A stretch of 56,330 nucleotides of DNA from Actinomycetota bacterium (GTDB lineage Bacteria; Actinomycetota; Acidimicrobiia; IMCC26256; VFJJ01), in contig VFJJ01000021.1 of the NCBI GenBank assembly GCA_009886115.1, positions 1 to 56,330 of the forward strand. Reading direction: 5' to 3'. The translations under genes were made by a program, and so were the position numbers. Under the pieces are notes generated by a model. The model was not told the origin of the DNA. It did no database searches and was given only the letters and a program-made list of their open reading frames with translations. Positions 48,283 to 56,330 of the stretch are shown piece after piece. How positions within the stretch are numbered: position 1 is the first letter of the stretch; every line of letters starts with the position of its first letter.

Positions 48283-49506
48283 GTGATCGCTGATCAGCTG
48301 GCGGAGTTGATCGAAAGGCTCGGTCCGCTCAGCTTCGAGACGTTCATGGAGGCCGCGCTCTACGACGAGGGCGGCTTCTTCGCGTCGGGCCGTGGGGCGG
48401 GCCGCAGCGGCGCCGACTTCATCACCAGCGTCGAGACGGGCACCCTCTTCGGCGTGCTCGTCGCTCGTGAGATCGATCGCTGGTGGGAGCGCCTGGGCCG
48501 GCCCGACCCGTTCGTCGTGCTCGACGTGGGCGCCGGACGGGGACAGCTCGCCCGGGACGTGCTGCGCGCCGGACCGGCCTGCGCCTCCTCGTTGCGATAC
48601 GTGCTCGTCGAGCGCTCGGCCGCCCTCCGAGAGCTCCATCGTGATCATCTCCCCTGGGAGCCACCCGAAGACGTGCTGGGACCGGGGACCGAAACCGACG
48701 AGGACCGGGAGGAGCCCGAGGGGCTCGAAACGTCGGGCGGCGGGGTCGCTCCTGGGACCGGGCGAGTGACCGCCCCCCATCGTGGCCCCCTGGTCACCTC
48801 GCTGGCCGACCTGCCGGCGAGCCCGATCGCCGGGGTGATCGTCGCCAACGAGCTGCTCGACAACCTTCCGTTCGTGCTCGTCGAGCGCACGTCGACGGGT
48901 TGGTCGGAGGTGCGCGTCGGTCGTGACCGGGGCCGGTTCGCGGAGTGTGTCGTGCCGGCCGGCCCTCCCCTGGCCGACCTGATCGGTCGGCTCCTGCCGA
49001 TGGATGCCGTCCCGGTCGGAGCTCGGTTGCCGATCCCGACGGTCGCGGCACGCTGGATGCGCGAGGCCCGTCGGGCAGTCGGACGCGGCGGGTTGGTCGT
49101 CGTCGACTACGCGGCCGAGATCGACGCCCTCGTGGCTCGGGGCGCGCAGGGCTGGTTGCGAACCTACGTCGGCCACCAGCGCGGTACCGGGCCGCTCGAC
49201 GATCCCGGACTCCAGGACATCACGTGCGACCTGCCGACCCCTGTGGTGGTCGCGGCTGCGCTGAGTGCAGGATGGGTGCTCGAGGGAGCGGTTGGCGCCC
49301 AGGCCGACTGGCTCGTCGATCTGGGCATCGAGGAGCTGGCCGAGTCGGCGCGCGGCCGATGGACGCAGCGAGCCGCCATCGGCGATCTCGCAGCGCTCCG
49401 TGATCGGAGCTGGATCAGCGAAGCCGCTGCGCTCACCGCCCAACCGGGCCTCGGCGCGCATCGCGTCTTCACCTTCGTGACCCGCCGGCAGGGCTCGTCG
49501 AGGTGA
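48283..49506 (+). CDS. MidA/NDUFAF7-family SAM-dependent methyltransferase
   Basis: 407 residues from a GTG at 48283 with GGAG upstream; longer frames add shadow sequence that overlaps nuoN. The family (DUF185) is recognised by LSFETFMEAALYDEGGFFASG, GADFITSVETGTLFGVLVAREI, the SAM motif VVLDVGAGRGQLARDVL and VIVANELLDNLPFVLVER. An inserted acidic loop around residues 140-175 is unusual. In mitochondria NDUFAF7 dimethylates one arginine of the NuoD homologue NDUFS2 early in complex I assembly. The location right behind the 11-subunit operon, whose NuoD has that arginine, points to the same job here. Only the order suggests co-transcription; no terminator is seen between. Confidence 0.9.
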   Translation: MIADQLAELIERLGPLSFETFMEAALYDEGGFFASGRGAGRSGADFITSVETGTLFGVLVAREIDRWWERLGRPDPFVVLDVGAGRGQLARDVLRAGPACASSLRYVLVERSAALRELHRDHLPWEPPEDVLGPGTETDEDREEPEGLETSGGGVAPGTGRVTAPHRGPLVTSLADLPASPIAGVIVANELLDNLPFVLVERTSTGWSEVRVGRDRGRFAECVVPAGPPLADLIGRLLPMDAVPVGARLPIPTVAARWMREARRAVGRGGLVVVDYAAEIDALVARGAQGWLRTYVGHQRGTGPLDDPGLQDITCDLPTPVVVAAALSAGWVLEGAVGAQADWLVDLGIEELAESARGRWTQRAAIGDLAALRDRSWISEAAALTAQPGLGAHRVFTFVTRRQGSSR

Positions 49507-49678
49507 GCGGCTCGTAGCGCCCGTGCCAATTCTCGGCGCCGATCGTTGCCAACAGCTTCGACCTGTTCGCTGCGCGGACGAAACTCGCGTATGCGACCGC
49601 CCAACTGGTCGATCGTCACCAGCCCCGTCTTGAAGCAGCTACCGTACGAAATCGGATCGCCCCCGCTCAGGAACGGTC

Positions 49679-52291
49679 ATGAGAACCTACGACAGCGCCC
49701 GCAGGGAGCTCCACGAACGAACAGCGACCGCCAGTCGGGGCGGGCTGGTCGGGCTCGTCGGTCCCGCGGGATGGGGCAAGACGTCGCTCCTCGTCGAGGT
49801 CGAGCAGGTTGCCCGCCAACGATCGCTCCCTGTCTGGAGCGTCTGCGGGCGCCAGGGCGAGCAGGGTGTGAACGGTCTGGGGCTCGAAGGGGTGCTCGGA
49901 CGGGCGGCGGTCGCCAAATGGCGTGCGGAGACCGGGCTGCCCGCCGTCGAGCTGGGCTACGAGGTGCTCGACGTGTGCGCCGGGCCCGGGATGCTCCTCG
50001 TCGACGATGCCCAGTGGCTCGACGACCTGAGCCTCGGCGCCCTCACGTCGGTCGCGAGCCGATGGACCGGGGAAGACCGTTGGCTGGTCGTGGCGCACGG
50101 TTCCGACCCTCGCCCCGGCCTGTTCGCGCTCGACGCGGCGATCGGCCGATCTCGCCCGATGATCAACCTCGGCGTGCTCGACGAGGCTGGTGTGGCTGCG
50201 CACGTCGGGCGGGTGCTCGGGTGCGCGCTCGATCCGGTGCTCCTCGACCACCTGATGCATCTCACCGCCGGTGTCGTTCGCTATGTCGACCTGCTGGCCC
50301 AGGGTTGGCGGGCCGAGGGGATCGAGGCTCCACGCGACGGTCTACCCGGGATCCCGTCGACGGTCGTCGAGTGGATCCGGATCGCCATCGGCCGACTGTC
50401 GCCCGACGCTCAAACCCTGGTCAGAACCCTCGGGGCCGGAGCATCGCTCAACGAGCCCCTGGTCGAGCTGGCTGTCGGCCTCGACGACGAAGCGCTCACC
50501 TCGGCCGCGACCGAGCTCACGAGCGCGGGGTTCTCCGATCCCCGGGCCGAGCCCGACCTGCTCCCTGTCGTCGCGCTGGTGCTGGGGCGCCTCACACCCC
50601 CCTCGGAGGCACGTCGGATGCACCGGCGCGTCGCCGAGATGTTGCGCCAGTCGAACGGGCCGGTGTTGCTGATCGCCGAGCACTACCGGGAGGCCGGTGA
50701 TCCCGGACCGAACGTGGTGGGCGCGATGGGCGCCGCTGGTGACGCGCTCTTGCGGGAGGCACCGGAGCTCGCAGCCGAGTGGTACGGACGGGCGCTCGTC
50801 GCCGGGGGTGACCCCCGGGTGTTCGCGGCTCGTCGAGCCGAGGCCGCGGCCCTCATGGGAAACCATGCCGAAGCGATCGCACTCGCCGATCCGGCGACCG
50901 CCGATCCGAACACGCCGGAGTACGTGCGAGCCATGACGGTGCTCGCCGCTTCGGTCGCACGGGTCGGCTACTGGGTGAGGAGCTCCCGCCGCTACGAACG
51001 ACTGATCGGCGTGGTCGGCGACGAACGTCAAGCCGCCGGTTCGGCGCTGTTCGCTGCTGTCGGCGCCACGATCGTGGGCCAGCTCGACCGGGCCCACTCG
51101 TTGACGCAGACGATGCACGGTCGGCTCGATCGGCCCGCCCCTTTGCTGTTGGAGTCGTGGGTCTGCGTCCTCGAAGGACTCAACGCTGCGGTCGGAGCCC
51201 ACCCCGAGCGGGCGCTCGAGCCTTTCTGCGAGGCCGTCGAGCTCATGGGCAGCGATCGCCATCTCGAGCTCGTGCCTGATTCGCCGCACGCCATCGCCGC
51301 GTCGATCGCTCGTCAGCTGCATGAGTTCGGGCTGGCCGAGCGCCTGCTCGTGCAGGCTCTCAACGCCGGCTCCGGCGGGCCGCTTCTCGTCGACCGTCAT
51401 CGCCTGCTCCTCGGGTGGGTCGCGCTGGCCACCGGTCGGTGGGCTGCGGTCGACGCCGTGTTGGAACAGGTCCCCGACAAGGATCTGCCACTGCGAGAGG
51501 AGCTCCTCAGGGTGGCCATCGAGGCCGGCGTCGCTCGCCGGTTGGGTGACATCGACCGGCTCCATCGCATCGCCCCGAGGGTCGTCGACGTGCTGGGCCG
51601 CCATCCCGTCGACCTGTTGTCGTTCGAGATCGGCGCCGAGCTCTACACCGCGGCCATCAGGGCCGGCCGGGCCGATGCGGTCGCCGACTGGCCGGTCCGG
51701 GCCCGGACGTTGCTCCGCGATGCCGGATGGCCCCCGTTGCAGAGCTGGCTCCTCGACTGGAGCCTCTTCCGGGCCGCGATGGCTCGCGGTGACGCCACCG
51801 AGGCGCGCGTCCTGGCCGACGCCATCCGGAGCCGACCCGCGCCCACGCCGAAGCTCGCGCCGCTCGGGGCCGCGGTCGAAGCCTGGGTTGCCGTGACCGA
51901 AGGATCCGTCGACCCGGTGCGCGTGCTCGCGGTCACCCGTGACCTGCAACAGGTCGGCCTGGCCTGGGAGGCGGCTCAGTTGGCAGGGGCGGCGGCGTCC
52001 AAGGCCACCGACGAAGGGGTCTCGAGGGCGTTGCTCGGCCAGGCCCGTGAGTTGCGTGCGGCCATCCCGATCCAGGAGACGGTCGATGCGCCAACGGCTT
52101 CGCTCCTGTCGGACCGGGAGGTCGAGGTGGCGAGCAGGGTGCTGGCCGGGCTCACCTACAAGGAGATCGGCGGCGAGCTCTACATCTCGCCCAAGACCGT
52201 CGAGCACCACGTCGCCCGGATCCGCCAACGGCTGGGCGCCGAGACCCGAGCCGAGTTCCTCGCCGCGCTTCGCCAGATCCTCGAGAGGTAG
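49679..52291 (+). CDS. Large ATPase-LuxR transcriptional regulator (STAND/LAL type)
   Basis: 870 residues, ATG with AGGAAC upstream. An N-terminal ATPase domain has Walker A GPAGWGKTS (28-36) and Walker B MLLVDDAQWLDD (about 104-115). A long Ala/Arg-rich helical region, probably TPR-like repeats, forms the middle. The C-terminus is a LuxR-type helix-turn-helix: LLSDREVEVASRVLAGLTYKEIGGELYISPKTVEHHVARIRQRLG. Such proteins act as ligand-gated switches. It converges on a dynamin gene pair, as the mycobacterial regulator IniR (Rv0339c) lies beside iniBAC, so it probably controls that locus. The ligand is unknown. Confidence 0.9.
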   Translation: MRTYDSARRELHERTATASRGGLVGLVGPAGWGKTSLLVEVEQVARQRSLPVWSVCGRQGEQGVNGLGLEGVLGRAAVAKWRAETGLPAVELGYEVLDVCAGPGMLLVDDAQWLDDLSLGALTSVASRWTGEDRWLVVAHGSDPRPGLFALDAAIGRSRPMINLGVLDEAGVAAHVGRVLGCALDPVLLDHLMHLTAGVVRYVDLLAQGWRAEGIEAPRDGLPGIPSTVVEWIRIAIGRLSPDAQTLVRTLGAGASLNEPLVELAVGLDDEALTSAATELTSAGFSDPRAEPDLLPVVALVLGRLTPPSEARRMHRRVAEMLRQSNGPVLLIAEHYREAGDPGPNVVGAMGAAGDALLREAPELAAEWYGRALVAGGDPRVFAARRAEAAALMGNHAEAIALADPATADPNTPEYVRAMTVLAASVARVGYWVRSSRRYERLIGVVGDERQAAGSALFAAVGATIVGQLDRAHSLTQTMHGRLDRPAPLLLESWVCVLEGLNAAVGAHPERALEPFCEAVELMGSDRHLELVPDSPHAIAASIARQLHEFGLAERLLVQALNAGSGGPLLVDRHRLLLGWVALATGRWAAVDAVLEQVPDKDLPLREELLRVAIEAGVARRLGDIDRLHRIAPRVVDVLGRHPVDLLSFEIGAELYTAAIRAGRADAVADWPVRARTLLRDAGWPPLQSWLLDWSLFRAAMARGDATEARVLADAIRSRPAPTPKLAPLGAAVEAWVAVTEGSVDPVRVLAVTRDLQQVGLAWEAAQLAGAAASKATDEGVSRALLGQARELRAAIPIQETVDAPTASLLSDREVEVASRVLAGLTYKEIGGELYISPKTVEHHVARIRQRLGAETRAEFLAALRQILER

Positions 52292-52316
52292 CGCCCACTG
52301 AGCTCGCTGACGGCCG

Positions 52317-52339
52317 CCTCGGCTCCCGGAGGGCCGAGG
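52317..52339. terminator. Bidirectional hairpin between the LuxR-type regulator and iniC
   Basis: CCTCGGC (52317-52323) pairs with GCCGAGG (52333-52339) across a 9-base loop. It lies in the 54-bp gap between two convergent genes and could end both transcripts. No T-run is present. Confidence 0.6.
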
Positions 52340-52345
52340 GAGGGA

Positions 52346-53833
52346 TCACACCCGGCGACGGGCGAGTTGCTCGTAGAGGCCTTCGCAGGTGCGCACGAGG
52401 ACGGTCGCGGCCTCGACGACCTCCCGTGACGACAGCGGATTCTGGGCCCGGCGTTGCCAGCGGGTGAGGCACAGCCCGAGCTGGTTCGACAGCGCCGCAG
52501 CGTCGGCGTCAGGGGGCAGCCCCAGCCTGGTCGGGAGGTCGGTTCCCGTCGAGCCGAGCAGGAGATCGGCCGCGGCGAGCTCGTCGGGGCGGAGCTTCAC
52601 GGCCCCCGTCCGCAGGGCCGACACCAGATGGAGCTCGGCGAACTCGTGGGCCCCGGCCGTGATCCGCTCGGCCTCCGCCAGGAGCCGTTGTGCGGGGACG
52701 ATCGGCGCAGCGCGGATGACGGTCTCCAACGTGGCCAGGGCCGAACGGGCCTGGAGCACGTCGCGCCGGCCGGCGAACTGATGCAACAACACATGGCGCA
52801 GCTCGGAGAGCCCGCTCCGAGCGACGAGCTCCTGAGCCAGCGACAGGGCGTTGGTGACCGAGCCCCGCCGGATCAGCGCCACGCTGATGCGGACACCGAA
52901 CATGCCGAGCCGTTCGAGCAGGGCCTCGCGCTCGATGTCGAGCACGTCGAGCGGGGTTGATGCCCGGGCGAGGCGGTCGGCGGTGAGCAGCAGCTCGTCG
53001 ATCTGCTCCCTGGTCCCCGCGGCGATCCGAGCCAACGCCCGATACTCGTCCTCACGCAGCGCGGCTCCCGACGCCGCGAGCAGGCCGGCCACGGGAACCA
53101 CGGTCTGACACGCTCGCCGGATGCGATCGTCGCGGCGGTACCGTTCGGCGATCCGGGCGGCCGAGCCCAGGGCGTCGATGTTCCCCGAGCCGACCTCGTC
53201 GGCCCTCGACAACACGGCCACGGCGTTGAGGGGCGTGTCGATGCCGACGTCCTCGGCCCGGAAGGTCTCGAGGAACCGCAGGTCGGTCTGGTGCAGGTGA
53301 CGCATCAGATAGATGACGGCGTCGGCGTCGGACGGCTGGCCGGTCTCGGGCGTGAGGAACGCGTGGGCCCGAGCCGACACATCGGTCGAGATCGACGCGA
53401 TCCCAGGTGTGTCGATGAGGCTCATCTCCCGCAACGCGGCGGACGGCCATTCGACGATCAGGCGGACGACGTCTTCGGCCGACGTGCCGCCGAGGTCGGG
53501 ATCGAGCGCCCCGCGCTCGCGCTGGAACGGGATCTGTCGCGCCGGCCCCTGCTTGGGTTCGAGGATGACCTTGTAGCCGAGCCCGTTCCGGTACCAGGTG
53601 ACGATCTTCGTGCACTCGCCGGCGTCGGTCGGCGCGAGCTCTTCGCCGACGAGCGCGTTCAACAGCGTCGACTTGCCGGCCTTGACCTTGCCGGCGATGG
53701 CGACCCGGAGCGGCTCATCGAGGCGCTTGCGGGCGTCGTCGATGGTGTGCTCGGCGACGGTCCCCCGAAAGACGCCCCATGCCGCGTCGAGCAGACGACG
53801 AACCTCGAAGATGACCGGGCTGCGCTCGGTCAC
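52346..53833 (-). CDS. iniC: IniC-like dynamin-family GTPase
   Basis: 495 residues from the GTG at 53833, one base after the stop of the upstream dynamin gene; the beginning VTERSPVIFEVRRLLDAAWGVFRG lines up with mycobacterial IniC, which has nearly the same length. GTPase motifs: G1 GKVKAGKST (48-56), G3 DTPG (141-144) and a G4-like SRADEVG (209-215). Long shared segments with IniC include EPLRVAIAG, APTDAGECTKIVTWYRNG, and GMFGVRISVALI. A second partner, IniA-like, is encoded just upstream. Dynamin pairs of this type remodel or protect the cell membrane; in mycobacteria they respond to cell-wall stress. Confidence 0.9.
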   Translation of the reverse strand: MTERSPVIFEVRRLLDAAWGVFRGTVAEHTIDDARKRLDEPLRVAIAGKVKAGKSTLLNALVGEELAPTDAGECTKIVTWYRNGLGYKVILEPKQGPARQIPFQRERGALDPDLGGTSAEDVVRLIVEWPSAALREMSLIDTPGIASISTDVSARAHAFLTPETGQPSDADAVIYLMRHLHQTDLRFLETFRAEDVGIDTPLNAVAVLSRADEVGSGNIDALGSAARIAERYRRDDRIRRACQTVVPVAGLLAASGAALREDEYRALARIAAGTREQIDELLLTADRLARASTPLDVLDIEREALLERLGMFGVRISVALIRRGSVTNALSLAQELVARSGLSELRHVLLHQFAGRRDVLQARSALATLETVIRAAPIVPAQRLLAEAERITAGAHEFAELHLVSALRTGAVKLRPDELAAADLLLGSTGTDLPTRLGLPPDADAAALSNQLGLCLTRWQRRAQNPLSSREVVEAATVLVRTCEGLYEQLARRRV

Positions 53834-53834
53834 G

Positions 53835-55766
53835 TCAGCGGCTCGTGCCGGCGGGCACGTTGGTGACGGCGACGACGCCACTCGCCGCAGCCGCCGTTGC
53901 CAGATCGGGAGCGATCTGGCTGACCTGGGTCCGGATCTGCGTCAACCGGGCGATCTCGCCGTCGAGCAGCTTCAGGCGTTGCTCGCGGGTGCTCTGGTCT
54001 TGGCGGACCGCCTGCTGCGCGGCGGCCAGGGCCTCGGTGGTCGAGCGCTGCAGCTCGTCGGCTCGGCTCATGAACGCGTCGCGGAGCTGACGATGGATCA
54101 GGCGCAGCGCATCCTTGGAGTCCTTGTTCACCTGGAAGGTGAGCTCGTCGAGGTACTTGCGCATGGCGTTCTTCGCCTGGGACCGGCGCTGCAGGAGCTG
54201 GCGCTCCCGCTCGTCCTTGAGCGTCTTGCGGCCCATGAGCAGACCGACCACACCCGCTCCCGGGGCGAGCAAGGCGCCCCCGAGGCCGACCAGCCCGCCG
54301 AAGAAGCTCACCATCAAGATCCCGCCGTACGACCCGCGCAGCGCGGTTACCCCACCGGCGACCGAGCCCGGACGTTCGAGCTCGATGGCGGCGTTGGTGC
54401 GCAGCGATCCGACGAGGCTCGTGGGATCGTTGATCGCGAACTGCACCGCGATGTTCGACTCGTCCTCGGCGAAGTGCTCGCTCACCACGCTGGCGAGGGC
54501 GTTCGACCGTTGGTAGAGCTCGGTGTAGTTGGCGACCACCTCGGCCGAGCACCGCCGGTAGAGCCAGGGCTCGAACTCGTCCCAGAAGTCGGCCGGGTCG
54601 TGCCCGTCGATCGCCTCCTCGGCTTCCTTGGTGAGGATCCGCACCCGCGAGCGGAGGTCGTAGTCGATGTCGGAGGTGAGATCGCCGATGCCGTCGCCCA
54701 GGGTGAGCTGCCAGCGAGCCGCTTGGCTGCGCAGCCGATCAGCCCATTCCTTCGCTCGTTCGAGCTCGGCGACGATCTCCCTGGCCTTCTCGGGGTCGGC
54801 GAGGGTGCGGCGTTCCGCAGCGAGCGGTGACTGGAGCTGCTCGAGCACGGCCAAGGAGTCGTTGGCCGCGACCCGGGCTGAGAGGAGCTCGGATTTGCCG
54901 ACCACCTCGCTTCGCAGCCAGCTCACGAACGGCGGATAGCCCGACTCGGCGTTGAGCTCCTTGCTGTCGGCCTGGGTCGCTCGCGAGCGCAACAGCGACG
55001 ACACGGCGAAGATCGGGAGCTCGATACCGGCGCGTTGCAGGTGTCCCCGGTCGATCTCCTGAATGCGGCGCCACTCGGGGTAGAAGTCGATCTTGGTCAG
55101 CACCACCACGATGTTCGGGCAGAGTTGACGAGCCTGGCGCAGGAACTGGAGCTCGGGCTCCGAGAACTCCTGGGAGGCGTCGGTGACGAACACCACGGCG
55201 TCGGCCAGCGACAGCGCTCGGAGCGTGATCGTCGCGTGCGCCGAGTCGAGGCCGCCCGTCCCCGGCGTGTCGATGAGTGCCAGGCCCCCGGTGAGGATGG
55301 CCCGAGGGAGCCCGACGTCGGCCCTGATGAGCCTCTGCTCGTTCGCGGGGTTCGAGCCCTCGGTGACGTGCTGCGAGAGCTGGTTGATGTCGACGGTCCG
55401 GCGCACGAGCTTCGACTCCGGGGTGTCGACCGAGACCTCGCCGTCGGGGCTCGACACCAGCTCGGCGTTCGCTGTCTCGGCCCACCGCACGACCGTCGGG
55501 ACCGCGGTGGCGATGTCGTCGTCGACGGGGCACACCGTGGCCGCCACGAGCGCGTTCACGAGGGAGCTCTTTCCCTGCTTGAACTCGCCGACGATGAGGA
55601 CCTTGGCCTCCGGATCGTCGAGGCGGCTCCGGGCCCGACCGAGGCGAGCGACGAGATCCTCCCGGCCGGCGGCCTGCGCGACTTGGACCGTGAGATCGAC
55701 GAAGGTCAACGCCCGCGTCATGAACGCAGTGCGCTGATCGGTCGACGTTGGCGACGGTTCGGGCAT
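53835..55766 (-). CDS. iniA: IniA-like dynamin-family GTPase
   Basis: 643 residues, almost the length of mycobacterial IniA (640). GTPase motifs: G1 GEFKQGKSS (60-68), G3 DTPG (166-169), G4 TKID (224-227). A long helical stalk follows, with a hydrophobic paddle of about 30 residues near 487-520 (GGILMVSFFGGLVGLGGALL...) that should insert in the membrane, as in bacterial dynamins. The C-terminal coiled-coil region is rich in Arg, Gln and Leu. The iniC-like gene follows with a 1-base gap, so the two are translated from one message and probably act as a pair. The ATG at 55766 has a ribosome site (GAGGAAG) a little far upstream. Confidence 0.92.
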   Translation of the reverse strand: MPEPSPTSTDQRTAFMTRALTFVDLTVQVAQAAGREDLVARLGRARSRLDDPEAKVLIVGEFKQGKSSLVNALVAATVCPVDDDIATAVPTVVRWAETANAELVSSPDGEVSVDTPESKLVRRTVDINQLSQHVTEGSNPANEQRLIRADVGLPRAILTGGLALIDTPGTGGLDSAHATITLRALSLADAVVFVTDASQEFSEPELQFLRQARQLCPNIVVVLTKIDFYPEWRRIQEIDRGHLQRAGIELPIFAVSSLLRSRATQADSKELNAESGYPPFVSWLRSEVVGKSELLSARVAANDSLAVLEQLQSPLAAERRTLADPEKAREIVAELERAKEWADRLRSQAARWQLTLGDGIGDLTSDIDYDLRSRVRILTKEAEEAIDGHDPADFWDEFEPWLYRRCSAEVVANYTELYQRSNALASVVSEHFAEDESNIAVQFAINDPTSLVGSLRTNAAIELERPGSVAGGVTALRGSYGGILMVSFFGGLVGLGGALLAPGAGVVGLLMGRKTLKDERERQLLQRRSQAKNAMRKYLDELTFQVNKDSKDALRLIHRQLRDAFMSRADELQRSTTEALAAAQQAVRQDQSTREQRLKLLDGEIARLTQIRTQVSQIAPDLATAAAASGVVAVTNVPAGTSR

Positions 55767-55886
55767 TGTCAGAAGACTTCCTCGAGGAGCTGTCCCGCCA
55801 GGCTAATCGCCCGGCGCGCGCCATCGCCCCGCCAGCCGATCCGAGGATCGAAGAGCGGGGCGATGGGCGGGGAGTGCAACGGGGCC

Positions 55887-55920
55887 GGGCCCGAGCGAGC
55901 CGGGAGACTCGCTCGGGCCC
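55887..55920 (-). terminator. Strong hairpin terminator after the acidic repetitive gene
   Basis: A perfect 13-bp stem, GGGCCCGAGCGAG (55887-55899) with CTCGCTCGGGCCC (55908-55920), closes an 8-base loop. It starts 10 bases past the stop of the partial minus-strand gene and lies 120 bases before the iniA start. No T-run follows. Stem and loop lengths nearly match the hairpin at 12423-12458. Confidence 0.75.
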
Positions 55921-55930
55921 GGATGAAGGG

Positions 55931-56330
55931 TCAGACGTCGTAGTGCTCGGCCTCGGGCTCGACGTGCTCGGGCTCGTGGTACTCGGGCTCGGGGGCCGCG
56001 TACGGCTCGGGCTCGTGGTGCTCGGGAGCGTACGGCGCAGGCTGCTGCTCGTAGCCCTGCTCGGTGTACTCGGTGTTGAAGCTGTCGTGGACGGCGACAT
56101 CAGTCTCGACATCGGCGTTGTAGCTGTCGTTGGTGCTGTTGTCGGAGTTGTCGGTGTACTCGTGGCTCTGGTCGACCGTCGCTGTGCCGTCGTCGCCGAC
56201 TGCGGCGACGTTGGAGTTGTAGGCGTCGATGTCCTGGGCCGTGGCGTCGCCGTGGACGGTGGCGGCGCTGCCGTCCTGGGCGGTGACCTGGGTTCCGGAG
56301 CCCTGGTTGATCGGGGATCCGTCGCCGGAG
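55931..56330 (-). CDS. C-terminal part of an acidic, His/Tyr-rich repetitive protein (partial)
   Basis: An open frame runs from the window edge to a TGA at 55931-55933 and gives 132 residues. The start lies outside the window. The first half is Asp/Asn/Thr/Ser-rich with two GDDGTATV/QDGSAATVHGD-type near-repeats and DNSDNSTNDSYN; the second half is built of PEP-containing repeats such as HEPEPYAAPEPEYHEPEH. No membrane segment or catalytic motif is seen. It precedes the iniA-iniC-like pair in the same direction, the position held by iniB (a low-complexity protein) in mycobacteria, although a terminator separates them here. Function unknown; an extended surface or scaffold protein is possible. 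Confidence 0.75.
   Translation of the reverse strand, partial: SGDGSPINQGSGTQVTAQDGSAATVHGDATAQDIDAYNSNVAAVGDDGTATVDQSHEYTDNSDNSTNDSYNADVETDVAVHDSFNTEYTEQGYEQQPAPYAPEHHEPEPYAAPEPEYHEPEHVEPEAEHYDV

Overview
This is a high-GC, gene-dense actinobacterial chromosome segment, most likely from the class Acidimicrobiia or a near relative. Supporting signs are the rex-hemACDBL order, a MenJ-type reductase in front of nuoA, a BldC-like helix-turn-helix gene beside proC, an IniA/IniC dynamin pair with a LuxR-type ATPase regulator, many GTG starts and ATGA/GTGA stop-start overlaps. No rRNA, tRNA, CRISPR array or insertion sequence was recognised.

Layout. (1) 1-5835, plus strand: an unusual quinol:cytochrome c oxidoreductase operon with a two-cluster ferredoxin, a split cytochrome b (b6-like part plus subunit-IV-like part), a Rieske protein, a diheme cytochrome c and three membrane proteins of unknown function. 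(2) 5843-12297, minus strand: rex-hemA-hemC-hemD-hemB-hemL, the C5 route to uroporphyrinogen III plus the NADH-sensing repressor, behind a promoter that carries a Rex-like operator. (3) 12.5-17.3 kb: cupredoxin lipoprotein, a multi-span membrane protein, a 29-codon membrane peptide, a SAM hydroxide adenosyltransferase, a small HTH protein, proC and an NYN-domain protein. (4) 17640-34821, plus strand: a MenJ-like menaquinone reductase, then a complete 14-subunit complex I operon nuoA-N. (5) 34.8-37.3 kb, minus strand: an accessory island with an intact hipB, a decayed hipA and a patatin-like phospholipase. (6) 37618-48173, plus strand: a second complex I operon with only 11 subunits (ABCD HIJKLMN, no EFG) behind a second Rex-like palindrome, followed by a MidA/NDUFAF7-type methyltransferase. 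(7) 49.7-56.3 kb: a large ATPase-LuxR regulator facing an iniC-iniA-like dynamin pair and the end of an acidic repetitive protein, an arrangement like mycobacterial iniR/iniBAC.

How it fits together. The window looks like a respiratory hub: heme supply, menaquinone tailoring, two quinone-reducing complexes I and a b6-type quinol oxidase complex. Both the heme operon and the 11-subunit operon carry candidate Rex sites, so NADH/NAD+ ratio may control them together. The 11-subunit complex has no NADH-oxidising module and its NuoD has Trp where the quinone-binding Tyr is expected. Its NuoD keeps the arginine that NDUFAF7 methylates in mitochondrial complex I, whereas the NuoD of the 14-subunit enzyme does not, and the methyltransferase gene sits directly behind the 11-subunit operon. 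This is the most promising unusual system in the window.
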